Part shown: positions 44,941 to 56,672 of the stretch, piece after piece
How the letters are laid out: each line of letters starts with the position of its first letter
Position numbering within the stretch: the first letter of the stretch is position 1
Position numbers and translations under genes: made by a program
Assembly: GCA_039545355.1 (NCBI GenBank)
Contig: BCJJ01000010.1
Span: 195,085-259,084 of the forward strand
Reading direction: 5' to 3'
Source: Trichosporon coremiiforme
Lineage: Eukaryota > Basidiomycota > Tremellomycetes > Trichosporonales > Trichosporonaceae
Length of the DNA: 64,000 nucleotides
The notes under the pieces: model-generated
The model's input: the letters and a program-made list of their open reading frames with translations, nothing else
Told to the model about the DNA's origin: nothing
The model's database searches: none

Positions 44941-46118
44941 ATGACCGGCACAATGAAACAGTGGTACATTGAGAAGCGCGACGGCAAGCTTGACAGCCTC
45001 AAGCTCCGCGAGGTGCCGAAGCCTACGCCTGGACCGGGCCAGGTCCTTGTGCAAGGTGAGCCCCCTCCCCCCCACCCCCCCTCTCCTGCGCTCTCTCTTG
45101 CGTCTCCGCTAACAGCTGAACAGTCAAGGCGCTCTCGCTCAACTACCGCGACCACGTGATTCTGCATGACGCCTACGGCTTCCCGATCAAGGACAACGTT
45201 GTACCAATCTCGGACGGTGCTGGCGAGATTGTCCAGGTCGGCGAGGGCGTCACGAAGTGGCAGGCGGGCGACCGCGTCATGGCCATCTTCTCCCAAGGAC
45301 ACCAGGACGGCCTGGTCACTGACGAGGACGGGGCAACTGCGCTCGGCGGAGCGATCGACGGCATGGCGCAGCAGTTCATCGCCCTCGACCAGTCCGGCGT
45401 CGTCCGTATTCCCGAGAAGTACTCGTTCGCTCAGGCTGCATCGCTTCCCTGCGCCGCTGTCACGGCCTGGAACTCGCTCTACGGACTCGAGGGACGCCAG
45501 CTCATGACTGGCCAGACTGTGGTCACGCAGGGCACGGGTGGTGTCTCGCTCTTCGGTGTGCAGGTGAGTCCGACTAGCCGCTTTATAGGCTCTATAGGCT
45601 CTATAGGCTCCTGTGATGAGGTCCAGAGCTAACGCCAGTTCGCCAAGGCAGCCGGTGCCCGTGTCGTCGCCACGACCTCCTCATCGGAGAAGGAAGCGAT
45701 GCTGAAGAAGATGGGCGCAGACCACGTCATCAACTACAAGACGACGCCCCAGTGGGGTGCCGAGGTGAAGAAGCTGGTGCCCGGCGGCGCGCACCACATC
45801 ATCGAGGTCGGCGGCCCAGGCACGCTGGAGCAGTCCGTCGCCTCGGTGCGCCGCGAGGGCGTGATCAGCATGATTGGCTTTGTCGCCGGCGAGGGCGAGA
45901 CGCCCGACCTCCTCCAGACCCTCCTGACGACCTGCATTGTCCGTGGTATCTGGATCGGATCGAGGAAGCAGGCCGAGCAGGTCGTCGACGCTATCAATGC
46001 CAATGGCATCGTGCCGACTATCGACCAGACGACGTTCAAGTTCGAAGACCTCCCGAAGGCTTACGACCATCTCGCGAACGCGCGCCACGTTGGAAAGATC
46101 ATCGTCAATGTTGAGTAG
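44941..46118 (+). CDS. MDR-family alcohol dehydrogenase-like oxidoreductase (zinc-less)
   Basis: Exons 44941-45055, 45124-45563 and 45639-46118 give 344 codons; introns are 68 and 75 nt. The N-domain runs MKQWYIEKRDGKLDSLKLREVPKPTPGPGQVLVQ-VKALSLNYRDHVI, where NYRD replaces the zinc-binding C-(G/H) of classic ADHs. PISDGAGEIVQVGEGVTKWQAGDRV is the GroES core, and TQGTGGVSLFGVQFAKAAGARVVATTSS the NAD(P)-binding fold. It most resembles bacterial YogA-type and fungal NAD(P)-dependent alcohol dehydrogenase-like proteins. It probably reduces an aldehyde or enone; the physiological substrate is unknown. Intron 2 contains three copies of TCTATAGGC. The Tc1 element begins 110 bp downstream. Confidence 0.88.
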
Positions 46119-46228
46119 AGGGGCGTACAAGTGTACAAGTGATAGAAGACCACGGACAGAGATGATATGGAACTCTGGGCTTAGCTATTGAGCATATGGG
46201 CACTGCGCCCTCTCTGCTGGGAGGGATA

Positions 46229-46255
46229 AACTAGGGTCACAGGTTAAGTCGAACG
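46229..46255 (+). repeat. Left terminal inverted repeat of the Tc1/mariner element
   Basis: 27 bp identical to the reverse complement of 47959-47985. The preceding TA (46227-46228) is the target duplication. Confidence 0.95.
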
Positions 46256-46402
46256 AGTGGTGCCACAAACGAGGCCGTGAACTGTCGACCTCGCTGCAAC
46301 CACGAATAACTCATGCATATGCATGTTTCTTGCTCTATAAACAGTTGTTCCACGTGCATGGGAGTCTTGGTAACCTATATACGAAGCATGGTGCACCTGG
46401 GA

Positions 46403-47543
46403 TCAATACTTAATGTGTCCTCCATTAGCAGAGATGGTGTCCTTGATCCTGTTAGGCATGGACATGATAAGTCGGTCGATCTCATTCTGATCATAGGTGT
46501 TCCAGAGCTCCGTAGCGGCAGCGAATAGCCCCTCCTGGGTGGTGGGACGAGGGTTGAGACGGGCCAGGCGGCGCTTGAGGTTGCTCCAAAGGTTCTCAAT
46601 GGGGTTGAGGCAAGGAGAGCAGGGAGGGTGAGGCAGGAAGCGCATGCCAAGTTGCTCTGCCTTGCCACGGGTGGCCTTGGCTGTGTGGACGACAGCGTTG
46701 TCCTCTACAACCCAGGGCAAGCCATAACCACGCCACTGAGTCTTGACACGCTTCCAGCAATCAAACAACTCCTTCTCAGTCACCTGGGTGCGATAGATGG
46801 CCGCATTGACTCCCTTGCGCTTGGAGGTCGACTGGGAGGTGTCAAACCACACCAGCTTCGACTTGCCGCCATACCAGATAGCCCCCCAGCACATAATCGA
46901 CCCACAGCTCGATCTGAAGGTGTACTGGATGTACCTGAGTGTCAGCACTCTTCCACAGCATGTAGAACGTCAGGAAAGACACTCACCGCTCATTGGCACG
47001 GTCAGAACCGATGGGGCGCGTCACATATGCTCTGTGGAGCTGGTCAATGTAGAGAGGGACCTCGTCACAGAAGATCACCTTCCTCCACTCTTGGAAGAGT
47101 CGCTGCTGCTCAAGAGCATAAGCGAGACGCTTCTCCTTGTGAAGGGGGCTTAGATACGGCCGCACAAGAGCCACAAAGCGGCCATAACCAAGCTGGCGAC
47201 GTGCACGGCGCAGAGTCATGAGAGAGAGGACAATGTCTCTGTCTGCAAGAGTGTCCAACACCTCACGATTGCTGGCGAAGGGCTGAGCCTCAAAGACCTC
47301 GTAGATCGCTCTGAGGTTGTCGGGAGTGAGCTTGGTGTGGCTGCGGGGGATGCGGATCCCCTGGACAGGGTTCAGAACAGCCAGAGCAGGTGGAATGAGA
47401 GCCTGGAGGCGAGCTAACATCACACAGTAACCCACAGTGCTCTTGGCGATGTTGTACTCCCAGGCGACAGAGGAATAGCTGCGGTAGCGAGCCAAGGACG
47501 CAATCTTGGCGCGGCGGCGAGGTGTGAGGCAAGGGCGAGGCAT
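46403..47543 (-). CDS. Tc1/mariner-type DD34E transposase
   Basis: Minus-strand exons 47543-46987 and 46934-46403 give 362 codons; the 52-nt intron has GTGAGT/CTCAG ends. The N-terminus has a helix-turn-helix region (TPRRRAKIASLARYRSYSSVAWEYNIAKSTV). The catalytic triad is D160 (VIFCDEVPLYID), D264 (WVVEDNAVVH) and E299 (LNPIENLWSNLKR), with exactly 34 residues between the last two, as in Tc1. WGAIWYGGKS is the usual block between the first two Asp. The ATG at 47543 was chosen because the upstream in-frame extension begins only at GTG. The enzyme should cut at the inverted repeats and insert into TA. Confidence 0.92.
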
Positions 47544-47958
47544 AGCTGCAAGTTCTGATGAGGTAGAGCTGTTGTGGAAGAGAAGTGGCACTCAAGGAGG
47601 CTTATATGCCACAAAGATGGACAGTCGGACGGACTCCGCTGCCGATATGCATGGTTTCGACTCAATTCTTGGATTTTCCAAAAGCCCAGCTTCGGAGCTT
47701 GATACATGAAAGATTTGGGGCAAGCACAGGCCTCGGTGGCTGAGATCTAGGGCGATAAGGAGGGTGGTGACATGCAGCTTTATTGTGGTGGTGTGGTGGC
47801 CAGTATGCACGGTGCGCTCTGCAGCTCCATTTGTCCGAGCTGCCAAGCATTCCTTTCGGCTCTACGCGGAGTTTCTAGGCATAAAGAGTACCGTTGCATG
47901 AGTTATGGATCAGAACATGAGCCACGGCGAGGTTGACGATGACGGGACCGTGCGCATC

Positions 47959-47985
47959 CGTTCGACTTAACCTGTGACCCTAGTT
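47959..47985 (-). repeat. Right terminal inverted repeat of the Tc1/mariner element
   Basis: 27 bp, exact inverse of 46229-46255, followed by the TA duplication at 47986-47987. Confidence 0.95.
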
Positions 47986-47987
47986 TA

Positions 47988-48331
47988 CAAACTGAGACCC
48001 ACTGATATCGAGCTGACACTCGTACGCTCGCAGCAGGATAGATATGACCGGTCGCTCAGCTCCAGCCATCTCCTATGTTTCGCCCAGGTCCCAGTATGTC
48101 GCAGTTACCCTTTACATGGAACTTATAGTATAGAATAGCTAGATTTAGGTGTTTGTTATTTGTGTGGGGCACAGCGCCCCCTAACTACAGCATTGGTAGC
48201 AGTTGACAGTGGCTAAGTAGAAATATAAAGAGATAGATTGGCTATATTTTCAGAATGAATGTGTGCAGAGGCGACCAGAGACTGGGCGAGACGAAGGCTC
48301 GCTGTGGTGGCTGAGGCGCGCGACGCCGCGC
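47988..48331. other. Intergenic, 0.34 kb, AT-rich 3' flank
   Basis: Sequence between the transposon and the stop of the carboxylesterase; AT-rich near 48120-48260, as expected of a 3' processing region. No gene. Confidence 0.5.
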
Positions 48332-50334
48332 TTAGAGGCGGAGGCCGAGGGCGCCATAGGCGGTGCGGAGAACCGCGGCGGAGCGCTCGCGGAAGTCGTC
48401 GGTGATCTGCTTAAAGTACATGGAGTAGAAGTTGATGAGCTGCCTCGAGTTGGAGTCCCAGCGGGGCCAGTTATCCTTAACCTTGGAGCGGTTGGAGCCG
48501 TCACCGCCAGAGGCGTCGTTAGGGTCAAGGTTGTAGAGGAAGTTGAGGTAGTAGTTGTGGATGTTCCTCGAGGCGTAGTTGGGGAGGACGCCGTAGAAGA
48601 CCTGGAGGATGTCGGAGCCGTGGAACGTGCCCATGATCGGGGTCAGGTAGTCGTATGAACCGAGGTAAGACCAGGCGGGAACATCGGGGTTGAGCGTGGT
48701 GCACTTCTCGAGGAAGATGCGGCGGGTGAGGGTGAACACGGCGTCGCCAAGGAGCGCGGCAAGGCGCTTGAAGCCCGGGTAGATTTCGTTCAAGAGGCCC
48801 GTGCGGTGGGGAGAGCCGTAAGTGAGCGCCTCGGTGCCGGTGCCGTACGACTTGACGAGGTCCTCGATGTAATTGCGGGGAGCCTGGGGGAAGAAGACTT
48901 TCTGCAGGTAGTCGGTCGTGCTCGCGACGGTGGACGACGTGTTGGACTGGAAGAGCGCGAAGAGCGTGCCTTCGTCCTCCTGGTCACCGATGATCATGGG
49001 GACGGCGGCGTACTTCTTGTTCGTGATGAGGTTGTCAGGCGAGTCGGTCATGAACACGCCGTCGGGACGGGGGAGGTACTCGAGCGAGACGGACTGGTAC
49101 GAGAGAATGGCAGGGACCGAGTTGGCAGCGTCGGTGAACTTGTCCTCAGGCAGGTCGCGCAGGCACTGCAGAGAGTCCGGGGCAGTGTCGCAGCCAGCCT
49201 TCTTGACGACGGCGTCGTAAGTGCGCTGGCCGCGCAAGCCGTCGACGGGGTCGACGGGAACCATGGAGCCCGAGTCCATGATCGCACCGCGGAACAGGGG
49301 CTTGTCGTTGTACAGGTTGTTGCCGTCGTAGGCAGCCATCTGGTCGAAGACCGAGATGGCACCGGCCGACTCGCCCCAGATCGTGACCTTGTCGGGGTCA
49401 CCGCCGAACGCGGCGATGTTGTCCGCGACCCACTCAAGACCCATGCGCTGGTCGAGGAGACCGAGGTTTCCGATGCCCTCGGCCATGACCTGCTTGCCGG
49501 GCATGAAGCCCCATCCGGCGACACGGTAGTTGACTGTAGGTCGTCAGCATGGGCTGTCTTCTGATAGCGGCAGCGCTAAGTGAGATAATGTGGAGATGTG
49601 ACATCGGAACCGTGTCAGCCGCGGGATCCCGCCAGATAGCGTAATCCTGCGAGGCGGCACGGGCCGTGATCAAAGTTCAGTGATTCTGAAACCGTCCTGA
49701 AGAGGGACGAATGGGAGTGACAAGAAGCCGATGTTGGCGTTCTGGGACGGGCACGGGACCGTCACTCACCGGCAACAAAGACGAAGGGCTTGCCGACGTC
49801 CAGACCAGACTTGACGAGGAGGGACCCGTCGTACATGGAGCTCCATCCGAGCTCGAAGCCACCGCCGTAGATCCAAAAGAGGACGGGGAGGTTGTCACCG
49901 GCCTTGACGCCCTTGGGGCGGATGACGTTGACGGTAAGACAGTCCTCGGAGATCTTGAGGGCCTTCTTGAAGAGAGACGTCTCGGAGACGGTGGAGAGGA
50001 CCTGGGCGAGGAAGTTGGAGTCGTCCGAGTCGGCGACCTGCTGGGGGCACGCGGCGGCAGCCTTGGTCGCGTCCCAGTTTACGAGCGGGTCCTTGCGGCG
50101 GACGGGCTTGCGCAGGCGCTGGGCCGTCTCGGCGTAGGGAATGCCGTTGAAGTTCTCGGTCCAGATCTCCTGCGTACCGACGATGGAGCCGGCGGGGACA
50201 TTGACGGTGATGGTCGTCGCGCGCTCCTCGAGGCCGCCCTGCATGCCGCCGTCCGAGACGACGACAGGGGCGGGGGAGGCAACAGCGCTGCCGAGCAGCG
50301 AGGCTAGGATAATGAATGTGGAGGCGACCTTCAT
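48332..50334 (-). CDS. Secreted type-B carboxylesterase/lipase (Candida rugosa lipase-like)
   Basis: Minus-strand exons 50334-49770 and 49533-48332 give 588 codons; the intron is 236 nt. Residues 1-19 (MKVASTFIILASLLGSAVA) are a signal peptide. SEDCLTVNVIRP is the conserved type-B second signature, and FWIYGGGFELG holds the oxyanion hole. The splice join gives VFVAVNYRVAGWGF, an invariant family segment. The nucleophile is Ser244 in TIWGESAGAIS, the acid is about Glu376 in GDQEDEGTLF, and the base is about His493 in GTFHGSDIL. All triad residues are present. It should hydrolyse triglycerides, sterol esters or other esters outside the cell. A TATATATAAA element is about 90 bp upstream. Confidence 0.93.
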
Positions 50335-50420
50335 CGTTGGTCGGCTGGTCTCTGGTCGAGCTCGAGGTCGTCGGCTGAGGCGAAGCTGATGGGACTAGCA
50401 GAGCTCGTCACGCTACATGT

Positions 50421-50431
50421 TTATATATACT
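50421..50431 (-). promoter_or_regulatory. Probable TATA box of the carboxylesterase gene
   Basis: TATATATAAAC on the minus strand, about 90 bp before ATG 50334, in GC-rich DNA. Confidence 0.55.
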
Positions 50432-52029
50432 AGCAGCCCACATGTCCATGGTAGTCTGCTCAACATGGTTAGACCTCCCCGAGTACGGGTCGGGTTCCGG
50501 GTAACAGCGGTCCTGGCGTTTGCGGGCAGAATTACGCCTGAGGGCGAGGCAAGGCAGAGCCAATGCCAAAGCCAGTGCAGCCAGTGCAGGTGCATCGGTC
50601 TGAGCTGAGATCTCCCATCGCAGGAACCTGAGGAACGAGTTCTGTTCGCGAGCAGGAAGGGGCGAGGGAGAGGTGTATTCTCCGATTTGTTTACGGCATT
50701 CAACCATGAAACGCAGGGGCCACTACCCGGGCGGCTCTACCCTCATGTGTTCTGCGACCCTACCGCGCGCCGTGGGGTCGCGCATGGGGACGCGCGCGTG
50801 CTCGTCTCTCTCTGTCAGCGTGCCTCGCGCAAGAGGCCGAGTTTGCAGCGGTGCGATCGTGACTGTTGTGACTCGTGACCAATGCGCGTGAGGCAGCGCC
50901 GGGACGAGCACCGCTAGACTTGCCGTTTGCAGCCGTTCTGCAGCACGCCACCAGGTCGTTTCTCAGGACACCCATTCACGAGCCCCGGAAAGCGCATCCG
51001 GGGGTGCCGAGATTGCAATTGAGTACCAGAGTTGCTCGAAAGCGCTCACGACGGGTTGCATGGCCAACACACAACATGCTCAGAGTTCCAGTGGATTTCA
51101 TCCTGCTCCACTCAAGGATTGCACCAACGAAGCAAGCGCGCTACGGTTCTCCGCGACCATCAGGACGACCAGGGCTCACCAGGGCTCCCCATGACCCGCG
51201 GCACCGGCGTGCGCAGCACATGTGCATCCCGCCAAGTCCGTTAGCAGCAGGCGTGGGCCGAAGGCGTGATCTCGCAGTGCGAAACGGGGGTGCCCTCTGC
51301 CTCGTGTTTAACATGCCTTGCTGGGCCTGCTCTTCTGCTATGTTTGGATCAATGTCAGCCGGGATGCCTCCACCGAAGACAGCGTGGGTCGACCCACTCT
51401 ACTCAATCTACGCAAACAGACATAAGCATAAGCCCCGCATCCGGGGCCAGCGCTGCCGGCCCCACGGGCCCTCGGATTCTCGCTGCTGTTCAGCCTTGTG
51501 TATTGCGCCGCGTGCGCCAACGAGTGCGCTGCCAGTTGCTTCTTCCGGGCCGGTTGCTTGGACGCCTGCAGGCTTATGCAATCGCGGCCCTGCTCTGGTG
51601 GAGGCGACGCGACGCGCGACGCGCCCAAGCGTAACCAACAACAACTCATGACTTGTTCCTCGGGCATGAGCACTGCAAGTCATATGACCATCCGCGTGGA
51701 TCGCAATGAGCAGATCGAGCAGATCGCCTTCTGTGGAGCTTGCACTCAATGAAACTGTAACCCATGCATCGCTCACATCCAAGCTGTGTCGGGTCGTCTG
51801 CCATAAGACGAACCTTGCCATGGAGATCATCGTCTCCCGTGGACCTGACAATGGAGTTGGAATGGCTTGGGCGTCGGGCATGCTAATGATGAGCTCTCTG
51901 GGCACCTACCCGGCGATCTAAGCACTCTCAATACTCTCTCCTCTGAGGCGCACAGCCCGCCGCCGCGTCTGTCCACAGCGGTGGACTCAATGTCTCAGCG
52001 TGTTGATCACACCGCGTTGCTCTGACCCA

Positions 52030-52080
52030 GACCCTCGCTTGACCCTCGCTTGACCCTCGCTTGACCCTCGCTTGACCCTC
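52030..52080. repeat. 11-bp tandem repeat GACCCTCGCTT, about 4.6 copies
   Basis: Identical units in a row. Confidence 0.8.
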
Positions 52081-53694
52081 AAAGTGCCCCTCATGGTGGC
52101 CCACAAGTAGCCCTGTACCCCGCACAAAGTCATGTCTCGGCAGGGCATCTTCGGTGTCCTCTGAATGAAGGGTGGGCTAGTTCCCGCAACAATCCTAGAA
52201 TGCGATGTGTGCGCGGCGGCGTAAGCTTATCAGACGCATGGTTTAGAGTTGCTCGATTCCCATGTCATCTCCTAATCTCTTATTCTCGTGCTCCTCTTCA
52301 GTTGACGGGCGATGGGACAAGCCTGGGCCAGTCGGGGCCCTCTCCCTCCGCAAAGCCCATGCATGTGCTCGGTCGACCTCATGTGTACCCCGCGCCCGTC
52401 ACGTCCCACGGTACCGTCGACTGACGCCAGACCGTCAGACGTCAAACGTCAGACGCCACAGCCACAGCGTGCTCAAACCCTCTCGTTCACCGTGAGGCCC
52501 GATGGCGCTGACGCCTCTTCCGGACGCGGAATGCGTTCGGCCGACGTTGTTGCCGACCTCCGTCGGACACGGGTGGGGAGTGACTGCGACTGCCTGTGCG
52601 CATCGGGCGGCCCGTGATGAGGCACTGAGGAGGTGATGCGCTGTGATGAGAGACGGGGATCGCCCCGATCTGATCCGCCATCGGTCTGATCTGACCCCTC
52701 AAGACTTCTGACATCGTTTCGCTCTGCTAGACCTTGAGTCCACGTTCATGGGAGGGTCAGTGGGAGATGACGGTTTAGATCACAGGCTCGCAAGCAAGTC
52801 CCGTAGGGAGAAGACGCTGGTGGTAGCCGCACCTCGCAGATCAGCTGACGTGATACGCTCCTGCGCCATCGTTATCGCCGTACTACTTGGCGTTTCTTCG
52901 TTATCTGGTTCTAGCTTCTGAGCTAGCTGTTTTACACCAGTATCGTCATGGACATCTTCGTGCTATTCCTGTCTGCACTGTCTCATCTCGGTAGCGTCTT
53001 TGGGTCACTCTTCTGAAGTTGTCTGAAACTAGCGTCACTCGGTGCTACGTCTCCATGTCTCCACATGCTTCTTCCTGCCCGAGTTTACCGGGTATTGACG
53101 AGGAGCAGTATCGTACAAGCATACAAGCTGCTCAACCGCGACTGACTTTCGCCACTGCCTTTGCGCCCACATGCTACCACATGCTACTGGAATGCAACAA
53201 CCTTGCCCTCCCCCGATTAAGTTTGCCCATGGGTTCACGTGTTTCACCATCCCTTCTGCGCGCTTCTGATCCGCGAGACATCACTGAAGCTTGCACGATC
53301 CTTTCCTCCTCGCAGTACCCACCCTGTACCAGTCATCTCCTCATCGTGATTCGCGAGTCCCATCCGAGTCATATGCTGATTCGCATTCGCGAATGTCAGT
53401 CTCCGGCTACCTCAGTCTGCGGAATCTCCGAGACAACAGTGAGACACGGCGAACATCACCTTGCGCCACGCGGCAGACAGGGCACGCCACAAGGACGCGG
53501 TCACAACTCACCTCGCCCGTTGTCTGTGCGCGATGAATGCAGGATCCATGCGGTGGCCCTATTCTCTACCCATGAACCTGCACGCATGCACGCATGCAGC
53601 ACCGCACTGGCGCAGACCGCAGAAATATCGGATCGGGCTTCGCCATTGGGATTCCGACCCCGCACTGGGTCGTAAACATACCTGAGGCGTGGAG

Positions 53695-53756
53695 GACGGA
53701 GGGCGGAGGATGGACGGTGGACAGTGGACAGTGGACGGTGGAGATACGAGAGACGA
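53695..53756. repeat. Degenerate purine-rich tandem repeat (GGACGGTGGACAGT type)
   Basis: Units such as GGACAGT, GGACGGT and GGAGGAT follow each other, about eight copies of 7 bp. Confidence 0.6.
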
Positions 53757-54150
53757 GAGACCACCGGATCCGTGACCTTTGACTGCTTGTCTGATTAGAT
53801 GTGAGTGCCGCTGCCTCTGCGCTCCACACACTCCGCACACTCTACACACTCCACACACTGGGTGGCGAGACAGCATATCAGAGCTGCTGGCGTACGTCAC
53901 AGGTCACCCGTTGCCGTGTCCCGAGCTAGAGACAGAGCGGCACTGGCGATGCTGAACTCGGCCATCTCCGAGCTTCCGAGCTCCGACATCGTTATCTAAC
54001 TCTGATAACACACACCCTTCCTCCGCCTCCCGTCCCCTCTCGTCCTCCTCTCATCTACACATTCGCATCTGCACTTGCGACTTTGCGGAGGGCAATCGCT
54101 AGCCCCGCCTCGCCCGGACTTGACCTGCATCAGCTCACCCGCCGAGGCAG

Positions 54151-54320
54151 TGCTGACCAGTACTGACCAGTGCTGACCAGTACTGACCAGTGCTGACCAG
54201 TACTGACCAGTGCTGACCAGTACTGACCAGCTCTGACCAGCTCTGACCAGCTCTGACCAGCTCTGACCAGCTCTGACCAGCTCTGACCAGCTCTGACCAG
54301 CTCTGACCAGCTCTGACCAG
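54151..54320. repeat. 10-bp minisatellite, 17 units, with two sub-families
   Basis: Seventeen units of NNCTGACCAG. The first eight alternate TGCTGACCAG and TACTGACCAG (a 20-bp higher-order unit). The last nine are all CTCTGACCAG. The array opens all three minus-strand frames with the same decapeptide, SWSELVRAGQ. Confidence 0.95.
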
Positions 54321-54838
54321 CTCGGCCTCTCGTCGTCGACACCCTGTCCGACTGCGTGTCCCTCTGCGAAGACCCTCCCAGCACAGAGCCGCTTCAGCCC
54401 TCGCTCTCGCCCTCTTCCCTCGGCATGCGTAGCATGCGTGGTGCGGCTCATGCAACGACGTCTCCAGCCCTCCAGCTCTTCAGTTTTCCGGCTCTCCACC
54501 TCGCCGGCTCTCCACTCGACCGGCTCTCGCCGGCTAACCGATTGATCGGTCCGCCCCACGCGGTTACCCTCAACGTACCTCAACGCCACCCTCCTTGCCG
54601 GCCTGACTGGCCGGATGCCCCACATCCCCCCACGCTCCACCCTGCTTCGCTCATGTCCCCGCACGCTCGCTGCACACCCGCCGCGCACTCGGCAATCGCT
54701 CCGCTCGCTCCGCCGCTCCTCCTCGGCGCAGAAAGGGGTATCCATATGCTATACAACTGACTATAGAACTCTAACACGGCGCGAGGGCTCAAGCTCGGGG
54801 TAGACCGGGATTCGCTCCACGCTCCGCTCTCCGCACAC

Positions 54839-56672
54839 TTATGAAGACGCGGTCCAGGACTGCAGGTAGATCTTGGCGGTAACGACGAGCTGGATGGCCG
54901 CTCCGACAATGGTGTCCTTCATGGACCCGTACTCAAAGTTGTGCTGCTTGGCAAAGTACCCCGAGGCGAGGAGGGCGGCGACGAAGACGACCCGGCGGAG
55001 ACGTTCCTTGCGGACGACGGCGTCGGCGCCGATCCAGTCCTTATAGATGGGCTTGTGCTGCTCCCACCAGAGACGGCGGACCGATCCCGGGTAGTGCGTG
55101 AAGAGACGGCCCTTGCCGTCGTTGCCGCGCCACCAGTTGTTGACCTGGACCCAGGTCGTGTCGTTGAGGCGCTTCTCGATCCACGCCTCGTACTTGTACG
55201 TCGCGTCCTTGCGGACCTCGAGCTCCTTGATGTTGTTGTCGCGCATCTGCTCGACGAGCTGGCCAATGTACGCAGACTGGATCTCGATCACGGTCGTGAT
55301 GCCCATGTGGTTCAGGCCCATGTTGTTGCCGAGCACGTTGAAGAAGTTGGGGATACCAGGGTGCGAGATGCCGCGGTACATGTGGTATTCGGAGCGAGAC
55401 TTGTAGTTGGCAGTCGAGTCGGTCGAGCCGTGCACCTGGTACTGCGCCGTGTCGGCGTCGTAGCCGGTCGCGAGAACGACGAGGTCGGCGTCGAGCTCGC
55501 GCCCATCGTCGACAATAACCTTGTCCTCGGTCAGGGACGCGATGCGGCCATCGACAAACTTGACGTTGGGCTTGCGCAGAGCCTCAAAGTAGCCGTCCTC
55601 AAAGATGAGGCGCTTCGCTCCGAACGGGTGCGTCGGCTCGATCGCGTCGTGCATGTACTCGGGAAGCTCGGCCTTGTACCACTTGAGCAGCGAGGCTTGG
55701 AGCTTGGCACGCGCACGCTTGCCCTCCTTCTCTTTGTACCAGTACCAGAGCGAGTCCATGATGCACGCCATGAGGAAGCGCTCGGCACCCATCAGGAAGG
55801 GGAACATGCGCCAGATCTTGTTGCGCGTCGCCGAGTAGGGGACAGAGTGGCGGGGCTCTCCCGGGTTCGAGGGGACGAACCACTGGCGGGCGCGCGCGAG
55901 CGAGACGACCTCAATCTCGGGGTCCTCGCCGAGCGTCGCGACGACCTGGACACCGGAGCATCCGTTGCCGACGACGACGACCTTCTTGCCCTTGAGGCTC
56001 TCGACCGAGAGGTCGCGCGGCCAGTCACCGGCGTGTACGACCTGGCCCTTGAAGCCCTCCTCGCCGGGGAGGTCGATGTACTTGGGCTGCGAGAGACCGC
56101 CCGAGGCCGTGACGAGAATGTCAGTCTCGACGAAGTACGTCTCGTCCTTGACGAGGTCCTTGACTTCGACGACATAGAGCTTGCGCGTCTCGTCCCACTT
56201 GGCGCCGACAATGTTCTGGTTCAGGCGGATGCGCTCCTTCTGGCCCTGCGAGTAGGCCAGGTTCTCCCAGTACTTCTGGATCTCGGAGCGCTCGGGGTGC
56301 GTCTGGGTCCAGTTGGGGTTGGGGTGCTTCGAGTGCGAGTAGACAATGGCGGGGACGCTGTGACCTTGTTAGCAAAGTTTGCGGCAAGGAGACAACGCGA
56401 GGGGAAGGCACGACACCCGGCACCTTCGGCACCGGAGCCGGTGGCAGCAAGGTCAAGGTTGCTCCGTCGCAAACTCACTCGCAGCGGCAGCCAGGGTAGC
56501 GGTTGGCGTGCCAGGTGCCACCGATGCCGTCGGAGCGCTCGAACATGGTCCAGTTGGTGATGCCGCGGCTGTCCAGGTCAAGGCCCATGCTGATGCCGCC
56601 GATACCGGCGCCGATGATGAAGACCGACGGGCCCTCGCCGGCCGAGATCTTCTCAGTGCGGGTCTTGGACAT
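54839..56672 (-). CDS. Baeyer-Villiger-type flavin monooxygenase with hydrophobic C-terminus
   Basis: Minus-strand exons 56672-56479 and 56357-54839 give 570 codons; the intron is 121 nt. The FAD fold is VFIIGAGIGGISMG. GGTWHANRYPGCRCD-VPAIVYS follows, as in BVMOs. FKGQVVHAGDWP matches the type I BVMO fingerprint FxGxxxHxxxWP exactly, and VVVVGNGCSGVQV is the NADPH fold. LVVLATGYDAD is the usual ATG motif. The last 60 residues hold two hydrophobic helices (VVFVAALLASGYF, IVGAAIQLVVTAKIYL), suggesting membrane attachment. The enzyme inserts oxygen next to a ketone or oxidises a heteroatom, using NADPH and O2; the substrate is not known. No biosynthetic partner genes are seen nearby. Confidence 0.9.

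Larger units (their letters stand above)
46229..47985 (-). mobile_element. Tc1/mariner DNA transposon, apparently intact
   Basis: The 1757-bp element is bounded by perfect 27-bp terminal inverted repeats (46229-46255 and 47959-47985, both starting AACTAGGGTCACAGG from the outside) and flanked by the TA duplication characteristic of the superfamily (46227-46228 and 47986-47987). Inside lies one uninterrupted, spliced transposase gene. It sits between the convergent MDR and carboxylesterase genes and damages neither. Identical ends and an intact gene suggest recent arrival. Confidence 0.93.
50335..54838. other. Intergenic, 4.5 kb, the largest gene-free stretch
   Basis: This lies between the divergent promoter of the esterase and the 3' end of the monooxygenase. 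I examined open frames up to 258 codons: they overlap on both strands, have R/S/P/H-rich composition and no motif. It contains the 10-bp minisatellite (54151-54320), an 11-bp array (52030-52080) and shorter G/A-rich or CA-rich repeats (53690-53755; 53820-53862). Confidence 0.45.

Noticed and set aside
48806..49564. Long plus-strand ORF (252 codons) over the carboxylesterase gene
   Set aside because: Antisense shadow of a gene with full catalytic triad; its composition (V, R, G, D rich) is that of reversed GC-rich codons.
53996..54745. 249-codon minus-strand ORF with repeated SWSELVRAGQ decapeptides
   Set aside because: It is produced by the 10-bp minisatellite, which opens all three frames equally; flanks have no protein-like motif.
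54941..56560. 539-codon plus-strand ORF opposite the monooxygenase
   Set aside because: Antisense shadow; the minus-strand frame has FAD, NADPH and BVMO motifs.
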